From NCBI RefSeq assembly GCF_000195635.1, contig NZ_GL882644.1, positions 84,972 through 148,971 on the forward strand: DNA of 64,000 bases. Reading direction: 5' to 3'. Numbering within the stretch: position 1 is the stretch's first letter; every line of letters starts with the position of its first letter. Positions 16,874 to 25,348 of the stretch are shown here, in pieces. The notes under the pieces were generated by a model. The model did no database searches and was not told where the DNA came from. It worked only from the letters and a program-made list of their open reading frames with translations. Origin of the DNA: Bacteroides fluxus YIT 12057. Its GTDB lineage: Bacteria > Bacteroidota > Bacteroidia > Bacteroidales > Bacteroidaceae. Made by a program: the position numbers and the translations under genes.

Positions 16874-18097
16874 TCACATTCTATCCAATTTTTGTTGTAT
16901 CCACAAGTATCCTCCTTTGCGTTCGATGTGAGACAAAACGCCCAAAATGCGCAATACACGCAACAGAGAACTCGTTTTGGATAATGATTTCACGTAAGGG
17001 TACAAGCCGAACGTAAACAGCAAGCCCATTAATATAACCGCATACAGCTGTCCTTCTACCGATACGCCAAATTTCCACAACAACAACCAAATCAATACTA
17101 CCAAAGCATTCAAAACAAGAACACAGAGTGCTGTTCCGGCATGTGAAAAGCCTAAATAGATAAACAGATGATGTAAATGAGTCCTGTCAGGCATAAAAGG
17201 TGACCTCCCCCGGAAAACACGATTGGACATCACTCTCACCGTATCAAATACCGGAATAACAAGTACCGCCATCGTAAAGGGAATGAGCCCGATACCCCGC
17301 TCCGATAAATCGGTCATCTGCGATTTACTATCAAGTACATGAATTACAAAAACGGACATTATTATCCCCATCAAGAGTGTGCCGCCATCACCGATAAACA
17401 TACGCGAAGTCTTGCCAAAAACGTTGTGCAGAAAGAAAGGAATCAAGGCTCCGACACAAGTGGCAGCTAAGATCGCCATGGAGTAGTCACCCACATAATA
17501 GAAAAAGTAACCGAAAATGATGGAAGCCATCATACAAAATCCGGAAGATAATCCGTTGACTCCATCTATCAGATTAATGGAATTAATGATGCCTACTGAT
17601 ATAAAAACAGTAAGCGGTATCGCTATCCAGATGGAAAGTTCCGCAATTCCCCAAAGCCCATGAAAATCATTAATAGAGTTTTGACATACAAAGATGAGCA
17701 GTAGCACGGAAATTATTTCAATAACAAAACGTATAGAAGTAGAAAGTCCCATGATGTCATCAATTGTACCCACATAGAGCATGACAATCATTACGCCAAG
17801 AATAACACACAAAGAGGCACTATCATAAAAGGGACTAACAAGACCTAAACCTAAAGAAATTCCGAAGAACACGGCAACTCCTCCCAATACCGGTACAGGA
17901 GTCCGCTGTAGTTTACGGGAATTCGGATTATCAACAATGTCTTTCATTAAGGCTAATTTCACCAATCGCGGATGTATCACCCAAACGGCAAAAGTGGCAA
18001 TAAAAAACGCTGCAATCAACAATAGCCAACTATCTGAAATAAATAATTGCTCTAAAAATGAATTACACATGTCATTATTACATTTTATTTTTTTCAA
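16874..18097 (-). CDS. WecA/MraY-like undecaprenyl-phosphate sugar-1-P transferase
   Basis: A 407-residue polytopic membrane enzyme (about 10-11 helices) that starts capsule repeat-unit synthesis by moving HexNAc-1-P from a UDP-sugar to undecaprenyl phosphate. Signature loops are present: GGVAVFFG near the N-terminus, DDIMGLS (Mg site), INSINLIDGVNGLSSG, FLHNVFGKTSRMFIGDGGTLLMG split over one loop, and the HIHH-type motif DRTHLHHLF. It follows upxZ on the minus strand and is the last CPS gene before the antisense module, so it is separated from Wzx by about 5 kb. The sugar is probably GlcNAc or a derivative; this is inferred. Confidence 0.92.
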   Translation of the reverse strand: MKKIKCNNDMCNSFLEQLFISDSWLLLIAAFFIATFAVWVIHPRLVKLALMKDIVDNPNSRKLQRTPVPVLGGVAVFFGISLGLGLVSPFYDSASLCVILGVMIVMLYVGTIDDIMGLSTSIRFVIEIISVLLLIFVCQNSINDFHGLWGIAELSIWIAIPLTVFISVGIINSINLIDGVNGLSSGFCMMASIIFGYFFYYVGDYSMAILAATCVGALIPFFLHNVFGKTSRMFIGDGGTLLMGIIMSVFVIHVLDSKSQMTDLSERGIGLIPFTMAVLVIPVFDTVRVMSNRVFRGRSPFMPDRTHLHHLFIYLGFSHAGTALCVLVLNALVVLIWLLLWKFGVSVEGQLYAVILMGLLFTFGLYPYVKSLSKTSSLLRVLRILGVLSHIERKGGYLWIQQKLDRM

Positions 18098-18158
18098 CCC
18101 TTCCGCAAGTCCTCTCCCAAGCCGGACGTGCCAATACTTTCTCCATATCTATATTTCA

Positions 18159-18178
18159 GCCGGTTTACTACAACCGGC
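18159..18178 (-). promoter_or_regulatory. Hairpin between upxZ and wecA-like gene
   Basis: Perfect 7-bp arms GCCGGTT and AACCGGC around TACTAC. A second stem (GGATTC/GAATCC, 18195-18209) lies closer to upxZ. Without a T-run these look like processing or pausing hairpins rather than a terminator. Confidence 0.4.
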
Positions 18179-18222
18179 AGTAATCTGAAAGGGTGGATTC
18201 CACGAATCCCGATAAAATTTAT

Positions 18223-18708
18223 TCAATCAATATATTCCCATGGATAAGGATTGTCTTCTATATTCTGAAGTTCTTCAATAATTTCTTTCTGATCAGAAGT
18301 TAACTGATCCGCATTCCAGGTGGCAATGATCGCATGGGCTTGGTCAGCAAGTTCTTCTTCATAGCATTCGCTATAACAATAGGTCAGCAAACGCACTTTC
18401 AATAACGGATCACTCATATGAGGCAGTACTTTCCAGCTATGTTCCAATACCTGCTGGATGCGTTGTTGCTTGTCACCATGATCGCAAAGGGTGGCATTGT
18501 ACCCTAAAAGAAGAGCAAGACATAATGATGCTTCTTCCTCCGGACTGGCGCCATGAAGTCCCCCATCATACAGTTCATTACACAATCGAAAGGTTTCCCC
18601 ACTCATACGCGCCAGTTCATCACTATAAATAGGACTTCCATCCATCCCTAAATAGAGAAGGTTATGAGAAAGACGCAGTAAAGCGTCAATTTGTTCAGAA
18701 AAATGCAT
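18223..18708 (-). CDS. upxZ: UpxZ-type inhibitor of capsule antitermination
   Basis: A 161-residue acidic, helical cytoplasmic protein recognised as UpxZ from HNLLYLGMDGSPIYSDEL and CLALLLGYNATL. In B. fragilis each CPS locus opens with upxY and upxZ. UpxZ proteins block the UpxY antiterminators of other capsule loci, so that one capsule dominates per cell. The position, 28 bp after upxY and before the biosynthetic genes, is the standard one. It should be expressed only when the invertible promoter is ON. Confidence 0.92.
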   Translation of the reverse strand: MHFSEQIDALLRLSHNLLYLGMDGSPIYSDELARMSGETFRLCNELYDGGLHGASPEEEASLCLALLLGYNATLCDHGDKQQRIQQVLEHSWKVLPHMSDPLLKVRLLTYCYSECYEEELADQAHAIIATWNADQLTSDQKEIIEELQNIEDNPYPWEYID

Positions 18709-18736
18709 GTCGTTATTTTTAAGATTCGAAGATATA

Positions 18737-19351
18737 TTACAGTTTACTATCTATGACTTTACAGTACCAACGTGAAATGCGAATCATTACACCGACACCC
18801 GCCAGTGTCTTAATGAAAAAATAATTGTTATTGACGCGGTGAAGTTTACCCGTCATTCCCGCGAATTGTCCGTGAACGATACGAACTTCCTTTCCCGGTT
18901 TGGCATCGGCCTCATCATGAGTAATGAATTGTTTGTCTTCAAAATCAGGATCGCATAAAGCACGAAATTCAACCATTTGACTATCCGGTATCTCATAACA
19001 ATCGCCACTGCCCTCCTTACGGAGCACGCTTATGGGAGTCATGCACTCGCCAAGAATACTGAGTATTTCTTTTTGAGATTTATCCTTACGCAGAAAGATT
19101 AGATTGTGGACTACAGGAACAAGAACTCTCTTCACTTTTCCCTCCCGATTCTTTCTTTCAACATAGGTCATCGGAATGAAATGCACCATCTGCCTATCCG
19201 TCAAGAAATCACTAATTTTTATCTCTTGACAGTTATAAGTACGCAGAGCATACCAAGTTACAAATTTGCTTTGTTTGTCCAAAAGTTTAAATGTAATAAA
19301 TAAAAGGTGGATGTGGTTGGCATATATACCCTTAAAGCAAAATCTCCCCAT
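18737..19351 (-). CDS. upxY: UpxY-type NusG-like transcription antiterminator
   Basis: A 204-residue NusG-family protein. The NusG N-terminal domain begins near WYALRTYNCQEIKISDFL (about 33-50), with VPVVHNLIFLRKDK in the core. The KOW motif is PGKEVRIVHGQFAGMTGKL (about 154-172). UpxY proteins bind their own leader and let RNA polymerase read through the long CPS operon. The ATG at 19351 adds about 30 atypical residues before the domain; a TTG at 19282 (DKQSKFVTWYALR) is a plausible alternative start. The invertible segment ends 64 bp upstream. With the current orientation of the segment the gene has no good promoter. Confidence 0.9.
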   Translation of the reverse strand: MGRFCFKGIYANHIHLLFITFKLLDKQSKFVTWYALRTYNCQEIKISDFLTDRQMVHFIPMTYVERKNREGKVKRVLVPVVHNLIFLRKDKSQKEILSILGECMTPISVLRKEGSGDCYEIPDSQMVEFRALCDPDFEDKQFITHDEADAKPGKEVRIVHGQFAGMTGKLHRVNNNYFFIKTLAGVGVMIRISRWYCKVIDSKL

Positions 19352-19355
19352 CCCT

Positions 19356-19374
19356 GATATTGCGAATAAATATC
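19356..19374 (-). promoter_or_regulatory. Leader hairpin upstream of upxY
   Basis: GATATT and AATATC arms would fold in the CPS leader RNA just before the 19351 ATG. UpxY proteins act through structured 5' leaders, so this could be part of the recognition region. Confidence 0.35.
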
Positions 19375-19415
19375 GGAGAGAATAAAAATGTAATAAGGAT
19401 ATAGCCTTTTATACC

Positions 19416-19430
19416 ACCTCTGTACAAGAG
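19416..19430 (+). repeat. Left inverted repeat of the invertible promoter segment
   Basis: ACCTCTGTACAAGAG, the perfect reverse complement of the 15 bp at 19715-19729. Both contain a TGTACA core. The arm lies 64 bp upstream of upxY. Confidence 0.93.
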
Positions 19431-19642
19431 GAAAGATTATTCTACTACATAAGATGCTGAATGAGAGTTCAATGTTGAATAGAAAAAAAATATCCTGTAA
19501 AAAAGGATATTAACAGAAGGAAAAAAAGAGAGCCCATGTGTAATGAGAAATGAAAAAATGCTGTAACTTGCATGCAATCAGAAAAGTTATCATTTACAGC
19601 CGATAGCTTGTGACGCATTGTAGAAAAATAATATTTTTTCTC

Positions 19643-19673
19643 TTGGTTGTTTAAATGGTTTTCAATACCTTTG
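19643..19673 (+). promoter_or_regulatory. Invertible promoter (-33 TTG, N20, -7 TACCTTTG)
   Basis: TTG at 19643-19645 and TACCTTTG at 19666-19673, separated by 20 bp, match the Bacteroides promoter consensus. It is directed away from the capsule genes in this assembly. Confidence 0.82.
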
Positions 19674-19695
19674 CCTCCGTTATAGTACTCTATTC

Positions 19696-20727
19696 CTATT
19701 TCCGTGAGTTCAAGCTCTTGTACAGAGGTAGAATTCCAGCAATTCCATTCAGCAGTTCTTTATTTACAGTATCTTGCTTATTACTACCAATATCTTTCAC
19801 ATAAATCCGAGTAGTCTTTGTATCGGTATGCCCAAGTGCCTGTGATATGACCAAAAGGTCAGCAGCAGAGCGAAAGGCTAAAGTAGCCCAAGTATGGCGG
19901 GGAACATAAGAAGAAAGGCTCCTGCAAATACCCACCTTCTTGCCAAGTATTTTCAGTGTCCTATTGTAATAGGACATTTTTTGTTGATATTCTTTATAGG
20001 CAATATCTTCATCTGAAGAAGAAAGAAAAGGAAATACGTATTCACGATCATTGGATATGTAACGGTTTATAATTTCCTGCATGCAAGGTTCCAATTTGAT
20101 TCTAACCGGTTGGTCGGTCTTGTGGCGATTATAAGTCATAAATCCACCTTCCAATTGTGACTTTTTCAGAAAAGCGACATCAATAAACGGCATGCCGCAA
20201 GCATAAAAACAAAACAGAAAGACGTCACGTACCAGACGCATAAAAGAACCGGGAGGAAGAACCGCTTGCTGCAATTTGCGAATATCTTCTTTTTCAATCG
20301 CTCTCTTACGAGTGCGGGAGATTCCCGTAAAGACATTACTGAAGGGATTGCATTGCTGTACATACCCTTTTTTCACCGCTTTATTATAAAGTGCACGCAA
20401 AGAACGCATATAACAGGAAAGGGTGTCTTTGGAAACATTATTTTGCAGAAGCCATTCACCATAAGAGTCCATCAACGTTGAATTTATATCAACAAGGGGG
20501 ATATCCTCCCCCTTGTTAAACTTTATAAATGAACGGACTGCTGTCCTATAATTACTCGCTGTGCTATGCTGATGTCGCTTACGAGTTTGCTCTATCTCTT
20601 CATGAGCGTAATCAGAAAAACTAAGTGATGATACATTCATCGGTTTAGCAGACTTCTCGCCATGATCCATCACGGTATTGTCCCGATGGATAGATATATG
20701 TATAGAAAAACAGACTTTTAGCTTCAT
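19696..20727 (-). CDS. Tyrosine site-specific recombinase (CPS promoter invertase)
   Basis: A 343-residue phage-integrase-type recombinase. It has a SAM-like core-binding domain (about 35-140) and a catalytic domain with Lys in HKTDQPV, Arg277 (PRHTWATLAF), His300 (ALGHTDTKTT) and nucleophile Tyr309 (TRIYVKDIG). The position of the first catalytic Arg reads YACGMPFID, and Tyr replaces His in the HxxR box, variants known among Bacteroides recombinases. It lies 10 bp after the tricorn gene and directly upstream of the inverted repeats it presumably recombines. Its last codons and stop lie inside the invertible segment: now ...LYKSLNSRK, after inversion predicted ...LYKRKDYSTT. The start at 20727 is the first ATG; a later ATG (residue 20) is possible. 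Confidence 0.92.
   Translation of the reverse strand: MKLKVCFSIHISIHRDNTVMDHGEKSAKPMNVSSLSFSDYAHEEIEQTRKRHQHSTASNYRTAVRSFIKFNKGEDIPLVDINSTLMDSYGEWLLQNNVSKDTLSCYMRSLRALYNKAVKKGYVQQCNPFSNVFTGISRTRKRAIEKEDIRKLQQAVLPPGSFMRLVRDVFLFCFYACGMPFIDVAFLKKSQLEGGFMTYNRHKTDQPVRIKLEPCMQEIINRYISNDREYVFPFLSSSDEDIAYKEYQQKMSYYNRTLKILGKKVGICRSLSSYVPRHTWATLAFRSAADLLVISQALGHTDTKTTRIYVKDIGSNKQDTVNKELLNGIAGILPLYKSLNSRK
19715..19729 (+). repeat. Right inverted repeat, inside the recombinase 3' end
   Basis: CTCTTGTACAGAGGT pairs perfectly with 19416-19430. It encodes the Pro-Leu-Tyr-Lys part of the recombinase C-terminus. Confidence 0.93.
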
Positions 20728-20737
20728 GTAAATTCAT

Positions 20738-23700
20738 TCATTTCTTTGCCGGCAACTGTTTCAGCAAACAATCTACCGCTGCTTTCAATTGTGCGTCATC
20801 ACCTTTCAAAGTAGCTTCCGGCTCGTTATAAATCAATATATCCGGTTGCAATGTATGATTCTCAAGATAATTTCCCTGCATATCCATACATCCTACCTGA
20901 GGAATACCGAACACAATGCTCGGGTCAATCTGACGTTCCCACCATACGGCAGTCATCGTTCCGGCGACCGGTGTACCTACCAGCTTGCCGATGCCCAAAG
21001 TCTTATAGACAAACGGAGTACCGTGGGCATTACTGTAGTTGTCTTCACATACCAGCATGCAAGACGGCTTCAGCCATTTGTTGAACGGGTCACTGCCGAT
21101 GTATTGTCCGCGCGGCACAAAACGCTCATACTCCTTTCCGCTCAGCAATGTCACGACATCGTCGTGCAACCATCCGCCTCCATTATGACGGACATCCACT
21201 ACCACTGCCTCCTTCTTACGGTTACGGTCACTCAGCAAGTCAGAATACATTTTACGGAAACTCTGACTGTCCATACCTTTAATATGGACATAAGCAAGGC
21301 GTCCTCCGGAATATTCATCCACTTTCTTACGGCAATTTTCCACCCAACGCTTGTAAAGCAGCTCATTCTGCGCGCCGTATGTTATCGGTTTCACAGTCTC
21401 TTCAAAACGCTTTCCTGTAGACGGATCATAGACTGCAAGAACCACCTTACGCCCGGCCTTGCCCTCAAACAACGGGAAATAATCGGCACCCGCCCGGATG
21501 GCAATGCCATCCACCTTTTCAATGATACAGCCCGGCTTTACATCCGTTTTCTTCTTGGTCAGAGGACTTTGGGCTATGATCTCCTTTATCTTCAATCCGT
21601 CGCCGGCATAAGTATCATCATAGAATACGCCTAAAGCGGCGGTAGGCAAGGCAGCGCCGGAACCTCCATAACGCGCGCCTGTATGAGAGCCGTTCAGTTC
21701 GCCCAACAGCTCGCTCAGCATTTCCGCGAAATCATAATTGTTGTTGATGTGAGGCAAGAAACGTCTATACGTTTCCCTGTATCCGGTCCAATCAGTCCCC
21801 TGCAAGTCGGCCACATAGAATTTATCGTCCACCTGCTGCCAGACATGGTCAAAAATATATTCACGCTCCCCATAAGGACGGTAATCAAAGAAGGCCTCAA
21901 ACTCTACCGGAGTCACCTTGCTTCCCTCGATTTCTATTTTCTTCATTCCGTTTCCGGTACAAAGGAATATATTCTTGCCCTCCTTATCGGGCTGCAAAGC
22001 ACCCGCTCCTACCTTCTTCAACAGAATCTTGGTGGAATTCTCCTTCAGATTATGTTCCCAAAGGTCATAGCCCCCTTCGAAAGTAGAAAGATAATACAGC
22101 TTGTCTCCCTTTGAAGTAAGCATGGCATCGGCCATGTGCGATGAATTCACGGTGAGACGTACAATCCGGTCAAAACGGTTCTCGAGGTCAAACTTCAGCG
22201 GTTCCGCCTTTTTCTCTTTTTCCCCGTCTTCCGCATCCTCCGCCTTCTTGGCTTTCTTGCCGTCTTTCTTCTTGGCAGCCTTTTCTTTTTCCTCTTTGGC
22301 GGCCTTCTCAGCCTCTTCCACCAATGCAATTTCTTCCTTGCTCATCAGAAAACGGTCGTATGCTTCGGCATCAAAGAACATGATATAGGTATCATCCTCC
22401 GATCCCCAGCTGCCGTGACTGCGGTATCCGGCACGGTCACTTGTCCAGATCATGGCTTTTCCGCCCAACACCCACTTGGCATTGCCGTCGGAATACCCGC
22501 TCTCGGTGAGGTTCACCATTTCACCCTTGCCGTCGGCATTCAGCAACACAACATCCTTGTTGTTCCAACCGCCGGTACCGATAAAATCAGAAAGAATCCA
22601 CCGGCTGTCCGGACTCCATTGGAACCATTGGTCACCATCGGCATAGGAATACTGATATTTGGCGTCCATCACTGTACGCACCGCTTTCGTTTTCAAGTTT
22701 ATCACCCGAATGGCCGCACGGTTTTCAAGGAAAGCGACTTCCTTTCCGTCGGGGCTGTACTGCGGCTGGAAAGAGGCGACATCCGAATGTGTCAACCTTT
22801 CTTCCTTCAACTCCGTAGCATAAGTGAACAACTTCTCGTCTTTGCGTACAATGGAGGATGTATAAAGTTGCCAAAGTCCGCCGCGTTCGGAGGCATACAC
22901 CAAAGAGCGCCCGTCGGGAGCAAAGTTTATGTCACGTTCCTGGTAAGGGGTATTCGTTATCTGTTTCGTAGTCTTGTACTCAACAGAAGTCACGTAAACA
23001 TCGCCGCGCAGGACAAAAGCCACTTCCTTGCCTCCGGGAGACACAGCCATCTCAGTAGCTCCACTGTTCCTGATGCTGCGGACCAGGTCCTTATCATTCT
23101 TATCGGAAACGATGCTGACGGCTACCTTGGCCGGTTGCCCGCCGGGGACCAGCGTATACAGTTCACCGTCAAAGCTATAACAAAGCTTGCCGTCCGCAGC
23201 CACGCTCAAGAAACGTACCGGATGCTTGGTATGATGCGTAATCTGCGTAGCCGAAGCTGCACCGGGAGTGCGCCGATATACATTGAAAGTACCATTCTCC
23301 TCACTCAGATAATAGAAAGACGTTCCGTCCGGTGCCCATACCGGTTCACGGTCTTCGCCTCCGAAAGTTGTCTGCCGCTGATAGGCAGGCTCCTTGCCCG
23401 GTGTGTACATCCATACATCGCGGGCAATGGGCGAAACCTGGTGTTTCCGCCAGTAATCCTCATACCCTTTCTTATCCTGGTACAGCATCACTCCCTCCTT
23501 ATTGACCGATATACATTCCATCGGCATGGAAGAGAACATGACCGGACGGCCCCCTTCTACAGGTACCTGATAGACTTGGCGGAACTGCCCGTTGGAGGGA
23601 AAGGTCACAGCCTCTGCGGAAGGCATGATGTCTGCCGAGAACAGAATATGCCCCGCATCACTGAAGGCAACGGGTGTCTCGCTTCCCGAATGTGTAGTCA

Positions 23701-24007
23701 GACGGCGCGGCTCGCCCCCTTCCTTAGCAACCAGATAAACATCCATGCTTCCCAGGCGGTCTGATGCAAAAGCTATCTGTTTGCCATCGGGGCTCCATAC
23801 AGGAGCCGTATCGTACGCCGGATTCGTAGTAACCTGTGTAGCACGTCCTCCGGCAACCGGTACCGTATAAATATCTCCCTTATAAGTAAAAGCAATTGCA
23901 GTACCGTCCGGAGAAATGGCACTGTGGCGCAACCAGAGCGGCGCGTCTTGCGCGGACGCAATGCCGGACACACATAGCACGGCAATAGCGGATAGTAGTT
24001 TTTTCAT
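20738..24007 (-). CDS. Tricorn protease homolog (S41 family)
   Basis: A 1089-residue exported protease. A signal peptide (to about residue 19, ASA-QDA) is followed by WD40-like PD40 beta-propeller repeats (LWLRHSAISPDGTAIAFTY, WSPDGKQIAFASDR and more, about 25-540). A Lys/Glu/Ala-rich linker lies at about 555-600. A helical/PDZ region (IIEKVDGIAI) and a tail-specific peptidase domain with VDVRHNGGGWLHDD follow, with the candidate nucleophile Ser992 in DNYSNAHGTPF. Such proteins degrade peptides in the periplasm or at the cell surface. The gene looks intact and runs towards the recombinase gene without a visible terminator between them. Confidence 0.93.
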   Translation of the reverse strand: MKKLLSAIAVLCVSGIASAQDAPLWLRHSAISPDGTAIAFTYKGDIYTVPVAGGRATQVTTNPAYDTAPVWSPDGKQIAFASDRLGSMDVYLVAKEGGEPRRLTTHSGSETPVAFSDAGHILFSADIMPSAEAVTFPSNGQFRQVYQVPVEGGRPVMFSSMPMECISVNKEGVMLYQDKKGYEDYWRKHQVSPIARDVWMYTPGKEPAYQRQTTFGGEDREPVWAPDGTSFYYLSEENGTFNVYRRTPGAASATQITHHTKHPVRFLSVAADGKLCYSFDGELYTLVPGGQPAKVAVSIVSDKNDKDLVRSIRNSGATEMAVSPGGKEVAFVLRGDVYVTSVEYKTTKQITNTPYQERDINFAPDGRSLVYASERGGLWQLYTSSIVRKDEKLFTYATELKEERLTHSDVASFQPQYSPDGKEVAFLENRAAIRVINLKTKAVRTVMDAKYQYSYADGDQWFQWSPDSRWILSDFIGTGGWNNKDVVLLNADGKGEMVNLTESGYSDGNAKWVLGGKAMIWTSDRAGYRSHGSWGSEDDTYIMFFDAEAYDRFLMSKEEIALVEEAEKAAKEEKEKAAKKKDGKKAKKAEDAEDGEKEKKAEPLKFDLENRFDRIVRLTVNSSHMADAMLTSKGDKLYYLSTFEGGYDLWEHNLKENSTKILLKKVGAGALQPDKEGKNIFLCTGNGMKKIEIEGSKVTPVEFEAFFDYRPYGEREYIFDHVWQQVDDKFYVADLQGTDWTGYRETYRRFLPHINNNYDFAEMLSELLGELNGSHTGARYGGSGAALPTAALGVFYDDTYAGDGLKIKEIIAQSPLTKKKTDVKPGCIIEKVDGIAIRAGADYFPLFEGKAGRKVVLAVYDPSTGKRFEETVKPITYGAQNELLYKRWVENCRKKVDEYSGGRLAYVHIKGMDSQSFRKMYSDLLSDRNRKKEAVVVDVRHNGGGWLHDDVVTLLSGKEYERFVPRGQYIGSDPFNKWLKPSCMLVCEDNYSNAHGTPFVYKTLGIGKLVGTPVAGTMTAVWWERQIDPSIVFGIPQVGCMDMQGNYLENHTLQPDILIYNEPEATLKGDDAQLKAAVDCLLKQLPAKK

Positions 24008-24067
24008 AATAAATCTGTTATTTAAAATTTAAGGATTATACCTAATAGCCAGGGCCTTCATAAAGAA

Positions 24068-24105
24068 AAACCTCACGGCCTTCTCCTGTGAGGACCGTGA
24101 GGTTT
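24068..24105 (-). terminator. Rho-independent terminator of mdh
   Basis: Perfect 11-bp arms (24068-24078 and 24095-24105, AAACCTCACGG/CCGTGAGGTTT) with a T-rich tail in the minus direction, 28 bp after the mdh stop. Confidence 0.9.
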
Positions 24106-24132
24106 ACTTATTCTTAATTAAGCCACCCTCAA

Positions 24133-25074
24133 TCAGAGAGCACCTACTTCCTTCAAAGCAGCGTTAGTCTTGTGCACAGCAGCAGCGCTGGCGGCGAACT
24201 TAGCCTTTTCGTCTTCAGTCAGCTCCAGTTCAACGATTTTCTCGATACCGTTCTTGCCAAGGATTACGGGAACGCCGATGCAGATATCTGATTCACCGTA
24301 TTCTCCTTCCAGATATACCGAGCAAGGAATCATCTTCTTCTGGTTGTGGATGATGGACTCAACCACGTAGGCGCCTGCCGCACCCGGAGCATACCATGCG
24401 GAAGTGCCCAGCAACTTAGTCAGTGTAGCACCGCCTACCATAGTGGAAGCCACCACTTCATTCAGTTTTTCTTCGCTCAGCAATGTGCTTACCGGCTGTC
24501 CTTTGTAAGTAGCCAGACGAGCCAAAGGAATCATGGTAGTATCACCGTGACCGCCGATAACCATGCCTTCCACTTCATTGGCGTTGCAACCCAAAGCCTG
24601 AGACAGGAAATATTTGAAACGAGAGCTGTCCAGAGCGCCGCCCATACCGATGATACGGTTCTTCGGCAAGCCCAAAGACTTCAATGACAGATAAGTCATG
24701 GTATCCATCGGGTTGGAGATAACCACAAGGATGGCATTCGGAGAGTATTTCAAGATGTTCTGTGCAACCGACTTGACGATACCTGCATTTACACCGATCA
24801 ACTCTTCACGAGTCATACCCGGCTTACGGGGAATACCGGAAGTGATAACCACAACGTCGGAGTTTGCAGTCTTTTCATAATCGTTAGTACAACCAACAAC
24901 AGTGGTGTCGAAGCCCAGCAACTGAGCAGTCTGCATCATATCCATTGCCTTACCTTCTGAAACGCCTTCTTTCACGTCCAGCATTACCACTTCGTCAGCC
25001 ACCTCATTAAAGGCCAACACATTAGCGCATGTAGCACCTACGTTACCTGCACCTACTACGGTTACTTTTGACAT
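24133..25074 (-). CDS. mdh: Malate dehydrogenase (type 3, NAD-dependent)
   Basis: A 313-residue cytoplasmic enzyme interconverting malate and oxaloacetate, used by Bacteroides in the reductive branch to fumarate and succinate. VTVVGAGNVGATCA (Rossmann, 4-17), MLDVKEG with the Asp that selects NAD, ITSGIPRKPGMTREEL (substrate Arg residues), SNPMD and MVIGGHGDTTMIP with the catalytic His are all present. The length and the LDH-like sequence place it in the type 3 group. It has its own promoter (25119-25126) and terminator and is monocistronic. Confidence 0.97.
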   Translation of the reverse strand: MSKVTVVGAGNVGATCANVLAFNEVADEVVMLDVKEGVSEGKAMDMMQTAQLLGFDTTVVGCTNDYEKTANSDVVVITSGIPRKPGMTREELIGVNAGIVKSVAQNILKYSPNAILVVISNPMDTMTYLSLKSLGLPKNRIIGMGGALDSSRFKYFLSQALGCNANEVEGMVIGGHGDTTMIPLARLATYKGQPVSTLLSEEKLNEVVASTMVGGATLTKLLGTSAWYAPGAAGAYVVESIIHNQKKMIPCSVYLEGEYGESDICIGVPVILGKNGIEKIVELELTEDEKAKFAASAAAVHKTNAALKEVGAL

Positions 25075-25118
25075 AATTCTTAAAGTTTTTTGTTTATAAG
25101 TGTTCTTTAAAGATGATG

Positions 25119-25126
25119 CAAAAGTA
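25119..25126 (-). promoter_or_regulatory. -7 box of the mdh promoter
   Basis: Minus strand TACTTTTG, a TAnnTTTG match 45 bp before the mdh start. The -33 box is not clear. Confidence 0.6.
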
Positions 25127-25267
25127 CAGCGAACTTCGTTATTAAAGAAATATTTCCATAATAATTTTAGTTAAATAAGAGAACAACTCAATATTGCAAA
25201 AGACGCAACTCCGCACTTAATTACAAAAATTAATGTAAACGAAGAGGTCCAATTAACGATTAATGCT

Positions 25268-25275
25268 TATTTTTG
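25268..25275 (+). promoter_or_regulatory. -7 box upstream of the coiled-coil protein gene
   Basis: TATTTTTG, a TAnnTTTG match 73 bp before the start at 25349. Confidence 0.6.
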
Positions 25276-25348
25276 CGGCAGAATAGACTTAATGAATTGA
25301 CTGTCGGCATTTAATCTTTCAAAAATCATAATTCTAAAAATCAAAAAG

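Larger units (their letters stand above)
19416..19729. promoter_or_regulatory. Invertible CPS promoter segment, OFF orientation in this assembly
   Basis: Perfect 15-bp inverted repeats enclose 284 bp of AT-rich DNA between a tyrosine recombinase gene and upxY, the classic arrangement of phase-variable Bacteroides capsule promoters. The only full TAnnTTTG box with a -33 element inside (19643-19673) is on the plus strand and points into the recombinase gene, away from upxY. No TAnnTTTG box was found on the minus strand of the segment. After inversion the start site (about 19680) would be about 115 nt from the 19351 ATG of upxY. The right repeat lies within the last codons of the recombinase gene. 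Confidence 0.9.

Noticed and set aside
20789..23764. Long plus-strand open frames (up to 449 codons) opposite the tricorn gene
   Set aside because: They are antisense to a tricorn protease with intact signal peptide, propellers and catalytic site; long shadow frames are common in such GC-richer genes.
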